This document shows, one piece after another, positions 1 through 5,352 of a DNA stretch of 8,836 nucleotides. Each line of letters opens with the position of its first letter. Positions within the stretch are counted from its first letter, which is position 1. The DNA is from Patescibacteria group bacterium (GTDB lineage Bacteria; Patescibacteriota; Minisyncoccia; UBA6257; UBA11618). A program made the translations under genes and the position numbers. The stretch lies in NCBI GenBank assembly GCA_003539915.1, contig DPNX01000046.1, positions 1-8,836 on the forward strand, read 5' to 3'. The notes under the pieces are model-generated. The model worked only from the letters and a program-made list of their open reading frames with translations, was not told the DNA's origin and did not search any database.

Positions 1-273
1 ATTCATTCCTGTACCCAAGCCTCGAGTGGTAGTCTTACCAATACAAATCTTCTTGTGAGCATCACAATAATCTAGATCTTGAGCATCCGTGTTAATAGCA
101 ATAAACTCAATTCCTCTAATAAAACCTTCTTTCATTCTAGAGATAGCATTACCACCACCACCACCAATACCAACTACTTTGATTTTAGCTCTATTAGAAT
201 TACTACCCACCGAACGAGTTTTTTTAATAGCTACTTTTGGAGTCTTTTTTTTAATAGGCTTTTTTGCAGGCAT
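1..273 (-). CDS. ftsZ: Cell division GTPase FtsZ, N-terminal part (runs off the left edge)
   Basis: Tubulin-like GTPase that polymerises into the cytokinetic ring under the membrane. Only the first 91 residues are in the window. I translated them from the reverse complement, with ATG at 273 and an in-frame TGA just upstream (277-279), so the start is firm. Visible family signatures are the first nucleotide-binding loop VVGIGGGGGNA (residues 33-43), NTDAQ (61-65) and TRGLGTG (83-89). The first 30 residues form a lysine/arginine-rich tail (KKPIKKKTPK and onwards) ahead of the GTPase fold, longer and more basic than in E. coli FtsZ. There is no Shine-Dalgarno sequence before the ATG. A run of GGT codons encoding the glycine loop gives the CACCACCACC string on the + strand. 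The GTPase signature GGGTGTG and the C-terminal FtsA-binding tail lie outside the window. Confidence 0.96.
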   Translation of the reverse strand, partial: MPAKKPIKKKTPKVAIKKTRSVGSNSNRAKIKVVGIGGGGGNAISRMKEGFIRGIEFIAINTDAQDLDYCDAHKKICIGKTTTRGLGTGMN

Positions 274-292
274 AACTCATTAGTTAATTAAT

Positions 293-321
293 AAAATAGT
301 CTATTATTACAAAATTGTCCA
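293..321 (-). promoter_or_regulatory. Candidate ftsZ promoter
   Basis: Read on the minus strand, TGGACA (316-321) is followed after exactly 17 bases by TATTTT (293-298). These match the sigma-70-type consensus at 5/6 and 4/6 positions. The predicted start point falls about 12-13 bases before the ftsZ ATG, so the mRNA leader would be very short and has no Shine-Dalgarno sequence. A promoter for ftsZ alone is expected here, because a gene on the opposite strand and a terminator separate it from ftsA. The -35 box directly abuts the extended -10 of the divergent gene. Confidence 0.45.
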
Positions 322-330
322 TGATATAAT
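322..330 (+). promoter_or_regulatory. Extended -10 promoter of the 370-693 gene
   Basis: TGATATAAT is a perfect extended -10 element (TGnTATAAT). At the matching -35 position (about 302-307) the sequence is TATTAT, a poor match, which is tolerable for extended -10 promoters. The predicted start is near 337, leaving a leader of about 33 bases before the ATG at 370. This is the best-matching promoter element in the window. Confidence 0.6.
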
Positions 331-364
331 CTCCTTAGTTTCTTTTAAACACTCACTAAGGAGA
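330..364 (+). repeat. 10-bp perfect inverted repeat covering the Shine-Dalgarno of the 370-693 gene
   Basis: TCTCCTTAGT (330-339) is the exact reverse complement of ACTAAGGAGA (355-364), with a 15-base loop between. The right arm contains the Shine-Dalgarno AAGGAG (358-363), six bases before the ATG at 370. In RNA it would form a hairpin hiding the ribosome binding site, with the left arm acting as an anti-Shine-Dalgarno. However, the -10 box at 325-330 predicts transcription from about 337, which would leave most of the left arm untranscribed. The repeat could therefore be a DNA operator just downstream of the promoter instead. Either role fits control of the small gene. Confidence 0.6.
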
Positions 365-369
365 GGTTA

Positions 370-693
370 ATGAGTTATTTCAATCCTGAAGAATGTGTGA
401 TGAACGGTGTGGAATTGTTAGATAATAAATTTCCTGAATGGAAAGAATTAGTTGATCTAGATAAGCTAGATATTGAAAATTGTGACAACTGCATCCTAGG
501 CCAGTTATTTGGTGATTATATAGCAGGCTTAGATGCCTTGAGGATTGGCCAACACAAAGCTTACATTTTTGGCTTTAATGTTGATACGTCCTTTGACGTA
601 GTTCCTGACCCAAATCTTGGTGACTACCTAGATCTGAAAAATCATTGGCAAAAAACGATAACAGGACTTATGACTGCTTCTCTTGCTCTATAA
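370..693 (+). CDS. Small conserved hypothetical protein resembling actinobacterial/phage proteins, inserted between ftsA and ftsZ
   Basis: A 107-residue soluble acidic protein of unknown function, with no signal peptide or membrane segment. The pattern G-x-x-LLD-x-x-x-P-x-W (13-24), DLDKLDI (29-35), a CxxC pair (C38, C41) running into ILGQLFGDY (42-50), a GF pair (68-69) and W93 near the end matches, from memory, short uncharacterised proteins found in actinobacteria and their phages. I know no experimental function. The CxxC could be structural or redox-active, but two cysteines alone do not make a clear zinc site. The start is well supported by AAGGAG six bases upstream and an extended -10 promoter. 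It is transcribed against both ftsA and ftsZ and ends in its own terminator, so it looks like a self-contained cassette, plausibly acquired from a phage or other bacterium. Confidence is high that it is a gene and moderate for the family resemblance. Confidence 0.85.
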   Translation: MSYFNPEECVMNGVELLDNKFPEWKELVDLDKLDIENCDNCILGQLFGDYIAGLDALRIGQHKAYIFGFNVDTSFDVVPDPNLGDYLDLKNHWQKTITGLMTASLAL

Positions 694-699
694 GATAAC

Positions 700-724
700 A
701 CCCCACACAAAGTGGGGTATTTTA
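700..724 (+). terminator. Terminator hairpin between convergent genes
   Basis: ACCCCAC (700-706), a 5-base loop, then GTGGGGT (712-718) form a perfect 7-bp stem followed by ATTTTA. It begins seven bases after the stop of the 370-693 gene. The ftsA gene ends at 725 on the other strand, so the same hairpin may also stop ftsA transcripts, although its downstream tract in that direction (GTTATCTTAT) is a weaker U-run. Confidence 0.8.
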
Positions 725-1957
725 TTATGGCATAAAGTAGTTAATCAACTTCTTCGTCAGTCCACTAATATTTCTTGAACTCTTATGAGCAGATCTAGGC
801 TCCTCACCACCCCACATTAATAAACCTAAAGAACAAGCAAATTCCGGGTCCTCAATCTGAAGCGCCAACTCTCCACTAGCGACCTCCATGTTAGAAACAT
901 CAGGAATACCTACCTGAGCTGGTAAATGTAATTCTCTTTTAGCTAGATCAACTAAGCCTGGCATCTTGGCACCGCTTCCAGCCAAGACAACTCCTGCTGG
1001 CAACTTACCCGCCTTTTCAATCTTATTTAACTCCTTATTAATATGCTCAAACATCTCAACTAATCTCATCTCAATAATCTCAGCTACAAATCTTCGAGTT
1101 GGTGTACCTTTAGCTCTTGGGTCAACCTGCCTTAAATCAATCGTCTCTCGAGCTGGGATGTCTTTAGCTACCGCAGCCCCAAAAGAGAATTTAATCGCCT
1201 CTGCCGCCTCGATAGAAGCCTTGAGACCAATGGCAAGGTCATTAGTTATATTACCAGCACCAAAAGGAAGAACTGAGGCATAGATTAACTTTCCTTCTTC
1301 ATAGACACTAAGGCTCGTGGTGCCAAAACCAATATCCACCAAAGCCACTCCCAAGTCTCGTTGATTTTTTGATAGGACGCTCCGACCACTAGCTAAAGGA
1401 CCAAAAATCAAACCAGTAATACTAGCTCCGTTAGTTTCTAAGCATTTTGAAAGATTTTTAATTGAAGGTGAAAAGGCGTCAACCAACAAAACGTTAGCCT
1501 CTAGTCTATTACCAATCATTCCTAAAGGATCTCTAATATCCCCCACACCATCAACGACAAACTCTCTAGTAATAGAATGAATGATCATTCTATTCGGTGG
1601 CAATTTAATTGCTTGAGAGGCTTGTATAACTCTATCAATATCATCCTGACAGACCTCGTAATCCGCTCGCGAAACCGCAACAATACCTCTTGATGGTTGT
1701 ACTCTCACTTGAGCACTGCCAGTATTTAAAAAAATATTTTTATGAACTCCCGGAAAATCTTTTTTAACTTCACTTAAAACCTGATTGACAGCACTAGTCA
1801 CTTCGGGTAGCTCATCAACCACTCCTTTTCTTATACCTCGAGAGGGCATTTTCAAGATTTTGCGTAACGAAAGCTTGCCATCTTTTTTCACTTCAGCTAC
1901 CGCCGCTTTGATAGTTGAAGAACCAATATCTAAACCAACAATATAATTTTGGGACAT
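725..1957 (-). CDS. ftsA: Cell division protein FtsA (actin-like membrane tether of FtsZ)
   Basis: Actin-family ATP-binding protein that anchors FtsZ filaments to the membrane and recruits later division proteins. The 410 residues span the whole family. Phosphate-1 loop GLDIGSSTIK is at 8-17. The region around 85-165 corresponds to the FtsA-specific 1C domain. Phosphate-2 loop VDIGFGTTS is at 207-215, followed by GAGNITNDLAIGL (233-245). The adenosine loop VVLAGSGAKMPG is at 323-334. The last dozen residues (GLTKKLINYFMP, 399-410) have the amphipathic pattern of the FtsA membrane-targeting helix, so the C-terminus is intact. The ATG lies one base after the ybeY stop (TAG-A-ATG) with no Shine-Dalgarno, suggesting coupled translation. 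Unlike the usual ftsA-ftsZ pair, the next gene downstream is on the opposite strand and ftsZ lies beyond it. Confidence 0.97.
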   Translation of the reverse strand: MSQNYIVGLDIGSSTIKAAVAEVKKDGKLSLRKILKMPSRGIRKGVVDELPEVTSAVNQVLSEVKKDFPGVHKNIFLNTGSAQVRVQPSRGIVAVSRADYEVCQDDIDRVIQASQAIKLPPNRMIIHSITREFVVDGVGDIRDPLGMIGNRLEANVLLVDAFSPSIKNLSKCLETNGASITGLIFGPLASGRSVLSKNQRDLGVALVDIGFGTTSLSVYEEGKLIYASVLPFGAGNITNDLAIGLKASIEAAEAIKFSFGAAVAKDIPARETIDLRQVDPRAKGTPTRRFVAEIIEMRLVEMFEHINKELNKIEKAGKLPAGVVLAGSGAKMPGLVDLAKRELHLPAQVGIPDVSNMEVASGELALQIEDPEFACSLGLLMWGGEEPRSAHKSSRNISGLTKKLINYFMP

Positions 1958-1958
1958 T

Positions 1959-2330
1959 CTACTTATTTAACTTGTTCAATAACTCTTCTTCTTTTTTTTC
2001 CATTTTTATTCTATCACTTTTTTTCTTGTGGTCATAACCAAGCAAATGTAGCATTCCATGAACTAACATGAGGGTTAAATCTTCTTTTTTCTTCTTAATA
2101 TGCTCGGGACACAGATAAATCTCCCCCAAGTTTTCATAGGGTTTAATGTCTGGTCGAGGAAAATCTTTAGGCGCTTCAAAAGAATGAACATTAAAATCAT
2201 CCTTTAATAAATAGACCTCAACATATTTATTCTTTAAAGAAAGGATCTCATCTAATTTATTTAAAACCTTCTTAACCTGATCTTCTTCTTTAAAAAATTT
2301 TTCATCTAAAGATATAACAAGTTTACGCAT
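1959..2330 (-). CDS. ybeY: Endoribonuclease YbeY (16S rRNA maturation)
   Basis: Zinc-dependent RNase of the UPF0054/YbeY family, which acts in 16S rRNA 3'-end maturation and ribosome quality control. The defining motif HGMLHLLGYDH is at residues 91-101, supplying the three metal-binding histidines H91, H95 and H101. The upstream conserved block is diverged: NVHSFEAPKDFPRPD (47-61) stands where TDVLSFP is usual, and LGEIYLCP (68-75) replaces the common GDIxIC. At 123 residues it is shorter than the roughly 150-residue family norm, mainly at the termini, and the C-terminus is lysine/glutamate-rich. The start ATG has no Shine-Dalgarno. A TATAAT box 14 bases upstream suggests that a promoter lies in the 64-base gap before it. 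It is usually a neighbour of phoH or era; here it sits directly before ftsA. Confidence 0.93.
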   Translation of the reverse strand: MRKLVISLDEKFFKEEDQVKKVLNKLDEILSLKNKYVEVYLLKDDFNVHSFEAPKDFPRPDIKPYENLGEIYLCPEHIKKKKEDLTLMLVHGMLHLLGYDHKKKSDRIKMEKKEEELLNKLNK

Positions 2331-2344
2331 AATAACTGCTGTTT

Positions 2345-2350
2345 ATTATA
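2345..2350 (-). promoter_or_regulatory. Candidate -10 box for ybeY-ftsA
   Basis: On the minus strand a perfect TATAAT ends 14 bases before the ybeY ATG, predicting a leader of only about 8 bases. No clear -35 is present: CTTTTT-like sequence stands at the 17-base spacing, within a T-rich tract. The 2331-2394 gap otherwise holds only this AT-rich stretch, and I found no convincing terminator hairpin after yqeY. Confidence 0.45.
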
Positions 2351-2394
2351 TACAAAAATTAGAAAATAAAAAGTTTTGGGTTGTCGGCGATATC

Positions 2395-2844
2395 CTATCC
2401 CAGCTGATCCTTGATCACCTCAGCCACCATCTTCCCATCCGCCTTTCCTTTCAACTCGGCCATCACTAACTTCATCGCTTCACCAAAGTTCTCTGGTTTA
2501 TTTTTTTCAATAATAGCTGATACTATCTCCACCACCTCCTCCTTACTCATCTGTTGCGGTAGGTATTTTTCAATAATAGCCAACTCTTTTTCTTCATTAT
2601 CAGCTAACTCCTGACGATCACCTTGCTTATACAATTCAATAGCTTCTTTTCTCTTTTTAGCCTCTCTAGCCAGTATCTCCAAGATCTCTTCCTGGGTTAA
2701 CTCTTCCTCCTCCCCCTTACCTCTCTTCTCGATAGATTTGTTCTGCAAAGCAGCCACCACCATACGCAAAACACCGGCGGTAAAACTATCGCCGGCTTTT
2801 AAAGCATTCTTTATATCTTCACTAATCTGTTCTTTTAAGTTCAT
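2395..2844 (-). CDS. yqeY: GatB/YqeY domain protein
   Basis: A 149-residue stand-alone YqeY protein, related to the C-terminal tRNA-interacting domain of the amidotransferase subunit GatB. Its cellular role is not firmly established. Family signatures are VLRMVVAALQNKSI (25-38), the charged helix leading to LYKQGDRQELADNEEKEL (71-88), the block YLPQQMS (94-100) and the C-terminal KGKADGKMV (132-140), which corresponds to the usual G-x-x-DGK/R segment. Length is normal and the protein is complete and soluble. The ATG immediately follows the rpsU stop (TAA-ATG, zero gap) without a Shine-Dalgarno. The rpsU-yqeY pairing is a common arrangement in bacteria and supports both calls. Confidence 0.93.
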   Translation of the reverse strand: MNLKEQISEDIKNALKAGDSFTAGVLRMVVAALQNKSIEKRGKGEEEELTQEEILEILAREAKKRKEAIELYKQGDRQELADNEEKELAIIEKYLPQQMSKEEVVEIVSAIIEKNKPENFGEAMKLVMAELKGKADGKMVAEVIKDQLG

Positions 2845-3057
2845 TTAAAAAATACCTAATTTTCTATTACGTTGAAATTCTTTTTTCTTCTTCTCGCGAT
2901 TCAAAGCAGACAAACGCCTTTTTGTCTTATTGATATTACGAATCTTAAACTTTCTCTTACGAGCCTCCTTTAAAACACCACTCTGCCTAACCTTCTTCAA
3001 GAAGCGGTGTAGGTGAGAGGTAGGTGATTCGCCTTCTTTTTTCTTAATTTCAACCAT
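2845..3057 (-). CDS. rpsU: Small ribosomal subunit protein bS21
   Basis: A 70-residue, strongly basic protein of the 30S subunit that binds near the platform and the anti-Shine-Dalgarno end of 16S rRNA. The S21 core is visible as RFLKKVRQSGVLKEARKRK (18-36), followed by a lysine/arginine-rich tail. Before the core is a somewhat long, serine- and glycine-containing N-terminal segment (MVEIKKKEGESPTSHLH). Start at the ATG, 7 bases after the stop of the HIT gene; the sequence before it (AAATAATAAATTA) has no Shine-Dalgarno. It is the fourth gene of the lepB-hisS-HIT-rpsU-yqeY run. Confidence 0.93.
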   Translation of the reverse strand: MVEIKKKEGESPTSHLHRFLKKVRQSGVLKEARKRKFKIRNINKTKRRLSALNREKKKKEFQRNRKLGIF

Positions 3058-3064
3058 TAATTTA

Positions 3065-3463
3065 TTATTTAAATTTTTCTTTTATCTCAGCCAATGATTC
3101 CGGTGAGTTATCAACCACCGAATGAATAGATTTGCCTCCATCACCCTTAAAGCGAGGAATGATGTGAATATGCAAATGATCAACGGCTTGGCCACTAACC
3201 TTACCATGATTAATACCAATCGTAAAGCCATCAGGATTAAAAATTTCCTGCAACTTTTTAGTCATCTCCTTAACGGCAGTAAAAACTGGCTCGATCTTAT
3301 TCTTTGGTAAGTCTAGAATGTTTTCAGCGTGAACCTTAGGCAAAATCATCGTATGACCAGGAGCTACTGGATGAACATCTAAAACACCCACCGCACCATC
3401 ATTTTCATACACCACATCCGCTACCATCTCCTTATTAGCTATTTTACAAAACAAACAGTCCAT
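3065..3463 (-). CDS. HIT family protein (HINT-type purine nucleoside phosphoramidase)
   Basis: A 132-residue histidine-triad protein, a small cytoplasmic enzyme family that hydrolyses nucleoside phosphoramidates and aminoacyl-adenylates. The signature HLHIHIIPR is at 96-104, with H98 expected to be the nucleotide-accepting histidine between H96 and H100. N85 and the SGQAVDH stretch (90-96) match the phosphate-binding side. The N-terminal CLFCKI (3-8) is the CxxC often seen in bacterial HINT proteins, and PGHTMILPK (35-43) is also conserved. Length is normal. The ATG directly follows the hisS stop (TAA-ATG). Being next to an aminoacyl-tRNA synthetase fits the known activity of HINT enzymes on aminoacyl-AMP, but that link is inference. 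The exact substrate cannot be read from sequence. Confidence 0.95.
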   Translation of the reverse strand: MDCLFCKIANKEMVADVVYENDGAVGVLDVHPVAPGHTMILPKVHAENILDLPKNKIEPVFTAVKEMTKKLQEIFNPDGFTIGINHGKVSGQAVDHLHIHIIPRFKGDGGKSIHSVVDNSPESLAEIKEKFK

Positions 3464-4768
3464 TTATTTAAGTTTTTTCTTTACCTCTTTAATAAACTTA
3501 TCTAACAAAACAGATTCTTGAGAGCCGGTAGCTAAATCGCGAATAATAATTGATTTTTCAAAAGCCTCCTTCTGACCAAATATTAAAGCTATTACCGCCT
3601 CATCCTTATCAGCTTGTCGTAATTGAGCTTTCAAAGACCCCTTGCCTAAAGCCTCTCCAATTCTAACTCCAGCATTTTTCAACTCCTCAATCAGACCCAA
3701 GCTCTTCTTCTTAGCTAAACTACCAACATGAATAAAGAAAACTTTAGGCTTCTGTTTAGCTGTTAATTTAACCTCATTTTTTTTCATTACAGCGATAACT
3801 CTTTCCAAGCCAATCCCCACTCCAACTGCCGAAGCATCCTTACCTCCCAAAATTTTAGCCAGATAATCATAACGACCACCGCTAGCCAACGCTCCATCAA
3901 AACCTTCTGCAAAGATCTCAAAGACGGTTTGGTTGTAGTAATCAAGACCACGAACTAAATAATTATTGAGGCTATAAGGCAAGCCTAACTCCTCAAGATA
4001 CTCTAGAACTCCTTTAAATTGACTCTTACAATCAGCACAAAGACAATCCAAAATAACCGGCGCATCTTTTTTAAACTCCTGACACTTATTATCTTTACAA
4101 TCCAAAATTCTTAACGGATTGGTTTTTAATCGTCGTTCACAATTATTACAAACTTTCTTCTTTTTGTAGTAATCAACTAGTCGACGTCGATAATCGGGTC
4201 GACAAGCTTTACAACCAATAGTATTGATCTGAATATCAAGTTTCTTTATTTTTAAAGATTCTAGAAGACGATAACAACTCAAAACAATCTGGGCGTCATA
4301 AATAGCATCATTACCATCACCAATAATCTCAAAACCTGCTTGATGGAACTGACGAAAGCGACCTTCTTGAGGTCGTTCCTTGCGAAACATTGGTCCGATA
4401 TAATACAACTTAACCGGCTGAGGTCGGTGAGTTAAACCATGTTGTAAATAAGCTCTAACTACAGAAGCCGTTCCCTCAGGGCGTAACACCAACTTATCCT
4501 TACCACCCTTCAAAACAAACATCTGTTTCTCAACAATATCAGTCGCCTCACCCACTCCTTTTTCAAACAAATCAGCCTGCTCCACGAGTGGAGTGTCGAT
4601 CCGACCGTAGTGATAATAATCAGCTAAGTTTTTTGTCTCAGTCCGAATCTTGTCCCAATAAAGCTGGTCCTTAGGCAAAATGTCATGCATCCCCTTAACA
4701 CTCTGATACCCTTTCTTCTTTGGCTTACTAGCTACTACTTTTTTAATTGTTTTTTTGTCTTTAGGCAT
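3464..4768 (-). CDS. hisS: Histidyl-tRNA synthetase
   Basis: Class II synthetase that charges tRNA-His. I take the ATG at 4768 (434 residues), one base after the lepB stop (TAA-A-ATG). A TTG 21 bases further upstream would overlap lepB and adds nothing conserved. Motifs in this numbering: KGMHDILP (25-32); motif 2 FRKERPQEGRFRQFHQ (128-143) with R129; the histidine-specific loops LVRGLDYY (271-278) and SGGRYDYL (296-303); and motif 3 GVGIGLERV (316-324). The anticodon-binding domain occupies roughly 340-434. A Lys-rich tail of about 20 residues precedes the core. Between motif 2 and the HisA loop lie nine cysteines (186, 189, 207, 210, 224, 229, 242, 244, 247), including three CxxC pairs, suggesting a metal-bound insertion domain; a partly cysteine-bearing version occurs in other bacterial HisRS. 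No Shine-Dalgarno is seen. Confidence 0.97.
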   Translation of the reverse strand: MPKDKKTIKKVVASKPKKKGYQSVKGMHDILPKDQLYWDKIRTETKNLADYYHYGRIDTPLVEQADLFEKGVGEATDIVEKQMFVLKGGKDKLVLRPEGTASVVRAYLQHGLTHRPQPVKLYYIGPMFRKERPQEGRFRQFHQAGFEIIGDGNDAIYDAQIVLSCYRLLESLKIKKLDIQINTIGCKACRPDYRRRLVDYYKKKKVCNNCERRLKTNPLRILDCKDNKCQEFKKDAPVILDCLCADCKSQFKGVLEYLEELGLPYSLNNYLVRGLDYYNQTVFEIFAEGFDGALASGGRYDYLAKILGGKDASAVGVGIGLERVIAVMKKNEVKLTAKQKPKVFFIHVGSLAKKKSLGLIEELKNAGVRIGEALGKGSLKAQLRQADKDEAVIALIFGQKEAFEKSIIIRDLATGSQESVLLDKFIKEVKKKLK

Positions 4769-4769
4769 T

Positions 4770-5300
4770 TTAATATGAAGGTCTTTCAATAATTTGAGCT
4801 CTAACCATTGGTAACAATCTTACCCTAACCACACCAATGATGTTATCAGATGAGAAGGGTCCGAAACTTCTAGAGTCATAACTATGAGGTCTATTGTCAC
4901 CAAAAGCCATTAACTCACCTTCACCAACATACTCATCAACCCGACCCATTGAGGTAATACCTGGATCTAGATATTCTTCCTTTAGTTTTACCTCATTTAT
5001 AAAAACTTCGCCATTCTTTACCACCACATGATCACCGGGCGTACCAATAACTCTCTTGATATAAAAAAGCTTAGGATTCAACGGATAACGAAAAACTATC
5101 ACATCCCCTCTCTCTAGATTTTTGAAGCGATACGAAAGTTCATCAACCAAAACATAATCAGCATCAACAAAAGAAGAGAACATGCTTCTGCCACTAACCA
5201 AAAAAGGCTGGACGATAAAAGCTCGAATTAAAAAAACAGTCACCGCTGCAATCAAAACAACTTCTAGAACCTCCCAAATATTAAAGAGAATACTACGCAT
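4770..5300 (-). CDS. lepB: Signal peptidase I
   Basis: Membrane-bound serine protease that removes signal peptides from secreted proteins. I take the ATG at 5300 (176 residues); the longer reading from a TTG at 5336 adds 12 unconserved residues and would run over the likely promoter. One N-terminal membrane segment (about 13-30) leads into QPFLVSGRSMFSSF (31-44), with catalytic serine S39. Box C GDVIVFRYP is at 65-73. Box D YIKRVIGTPGD (80-90) carries the general-base lysine K82. Box E FGDNRPHSYDSRSFGPF is at 133-149. This is the compact Gram-positive-like form without the second membrane helix of E. coli LepB. AAGG lies close before the ATG (5302-5306) but is too near for a standard Shine-Dalgarno. 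It is the first gene of the run through yqeY and diverges from pth. The secreted repeat protein at 7756-8628 is a plausible substrate. Confidence 0.95.
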   Translation of the reverse strand: MRSILFNIWEVLEVVLIAAVTVFLIRAFIVQPFLVSGRSMFSSFVDADYVLVDELSYRFKNLERGDVIVFRYPLNPKLFYIKRVIGTPGDHVVVKNGEVFINEVKLKEEYLDPGITSMGRVDEYVGEGELMAFGDNRPHSYDSRSFGPFSSDNIIGVVRVRLLPMVRAQIIERPSY

Positions 5301-5308
5301 TATCCTTA

Positions 5309-5336
5309 ATTCTACTATTCCCCTAAGCAAATTCAA
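5309..5336 (-). promoter_or_regulatory. Candidate lepB operon promoter
   Basis: On the minus strand TTGAAT (5331-5336, 4/6 of the -35 consensus) is followed after 16 bases by TAGAAT (5309-5314, 5/6 of the -10 consensus). The -10 ends eight bases before the lepB ATG, so the transcript would begin almost at the start codon. A second possible -10, TATAAC (5337-5342), overlaps the opposing pth -10. The 52-base gap between lepB and pth holds both divergent promoters and nothing else. Confidence 0.4.
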
Positions 5337-5340
5337 GTTA

Positions 5341-5346
5341 TATACT
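5341..5346 (+). promoter_or_regulatory. Candidate pth -10 box predicting a leaderless mRNA
   Basis: TATACT (5/6 match to TATAAT) lies exactly 12 to 7 bases before the A of the pth ATG at 5353, so the transcription start would coincide with the start codon. The bases between (CAAAGT) contain no Shine-Dalgarno. The -35 region at the 17-base spacing is a weak TTCCCC. Confidence 0.45.
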
Positions 5347-5352
5347 CAAAGT

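Noticed and set aside
150..167. CACCACCACC tandem repeat
   Set aside because: It simply encodes the five glycines of the FtsZ nucleotide-binding loop.
79..291. Plus-strand open frames opposite the start of ftsZ
   Set aside because: They are antisense to a clear FtsZ N-terminus, low in complexity (Thr/Asn or Pro runs arising from GGT codons), and have no ribosome binding site.
966..1283. Plus-strand open frame of 105 residues inside ftsA
   Set aside because: Shadow of the conserved ftsA reading frame, with no start signal or family features.
2331..2400. Possible terminator after yqeY
   Set aside because: There is a T-rich tract on the minus strand, but the GGG/CCC pairing before it is only three bases and poorly placed, so no stable stem is visible.
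4769..4789. TTG start for hisS seven residues upstream
   Set aside because: It overlaps lepB, adds no conserved residues, and an ATG right after the lepB stop fits the spacing of the other junctions.
5301..5336. TTG start for lepB twelve residues upstream
   Set aside because: The extra residues are not typical of signal peptidases and cover the likely promoter; ATG at 5300 gives the normal short N-terminus before the membrane helix.
5182..5352. Upstream extension of pth
   Set aside because: This part is antisense to lepB and unlike Pth; the family starts at about residue 1 of the ATG at 5353.
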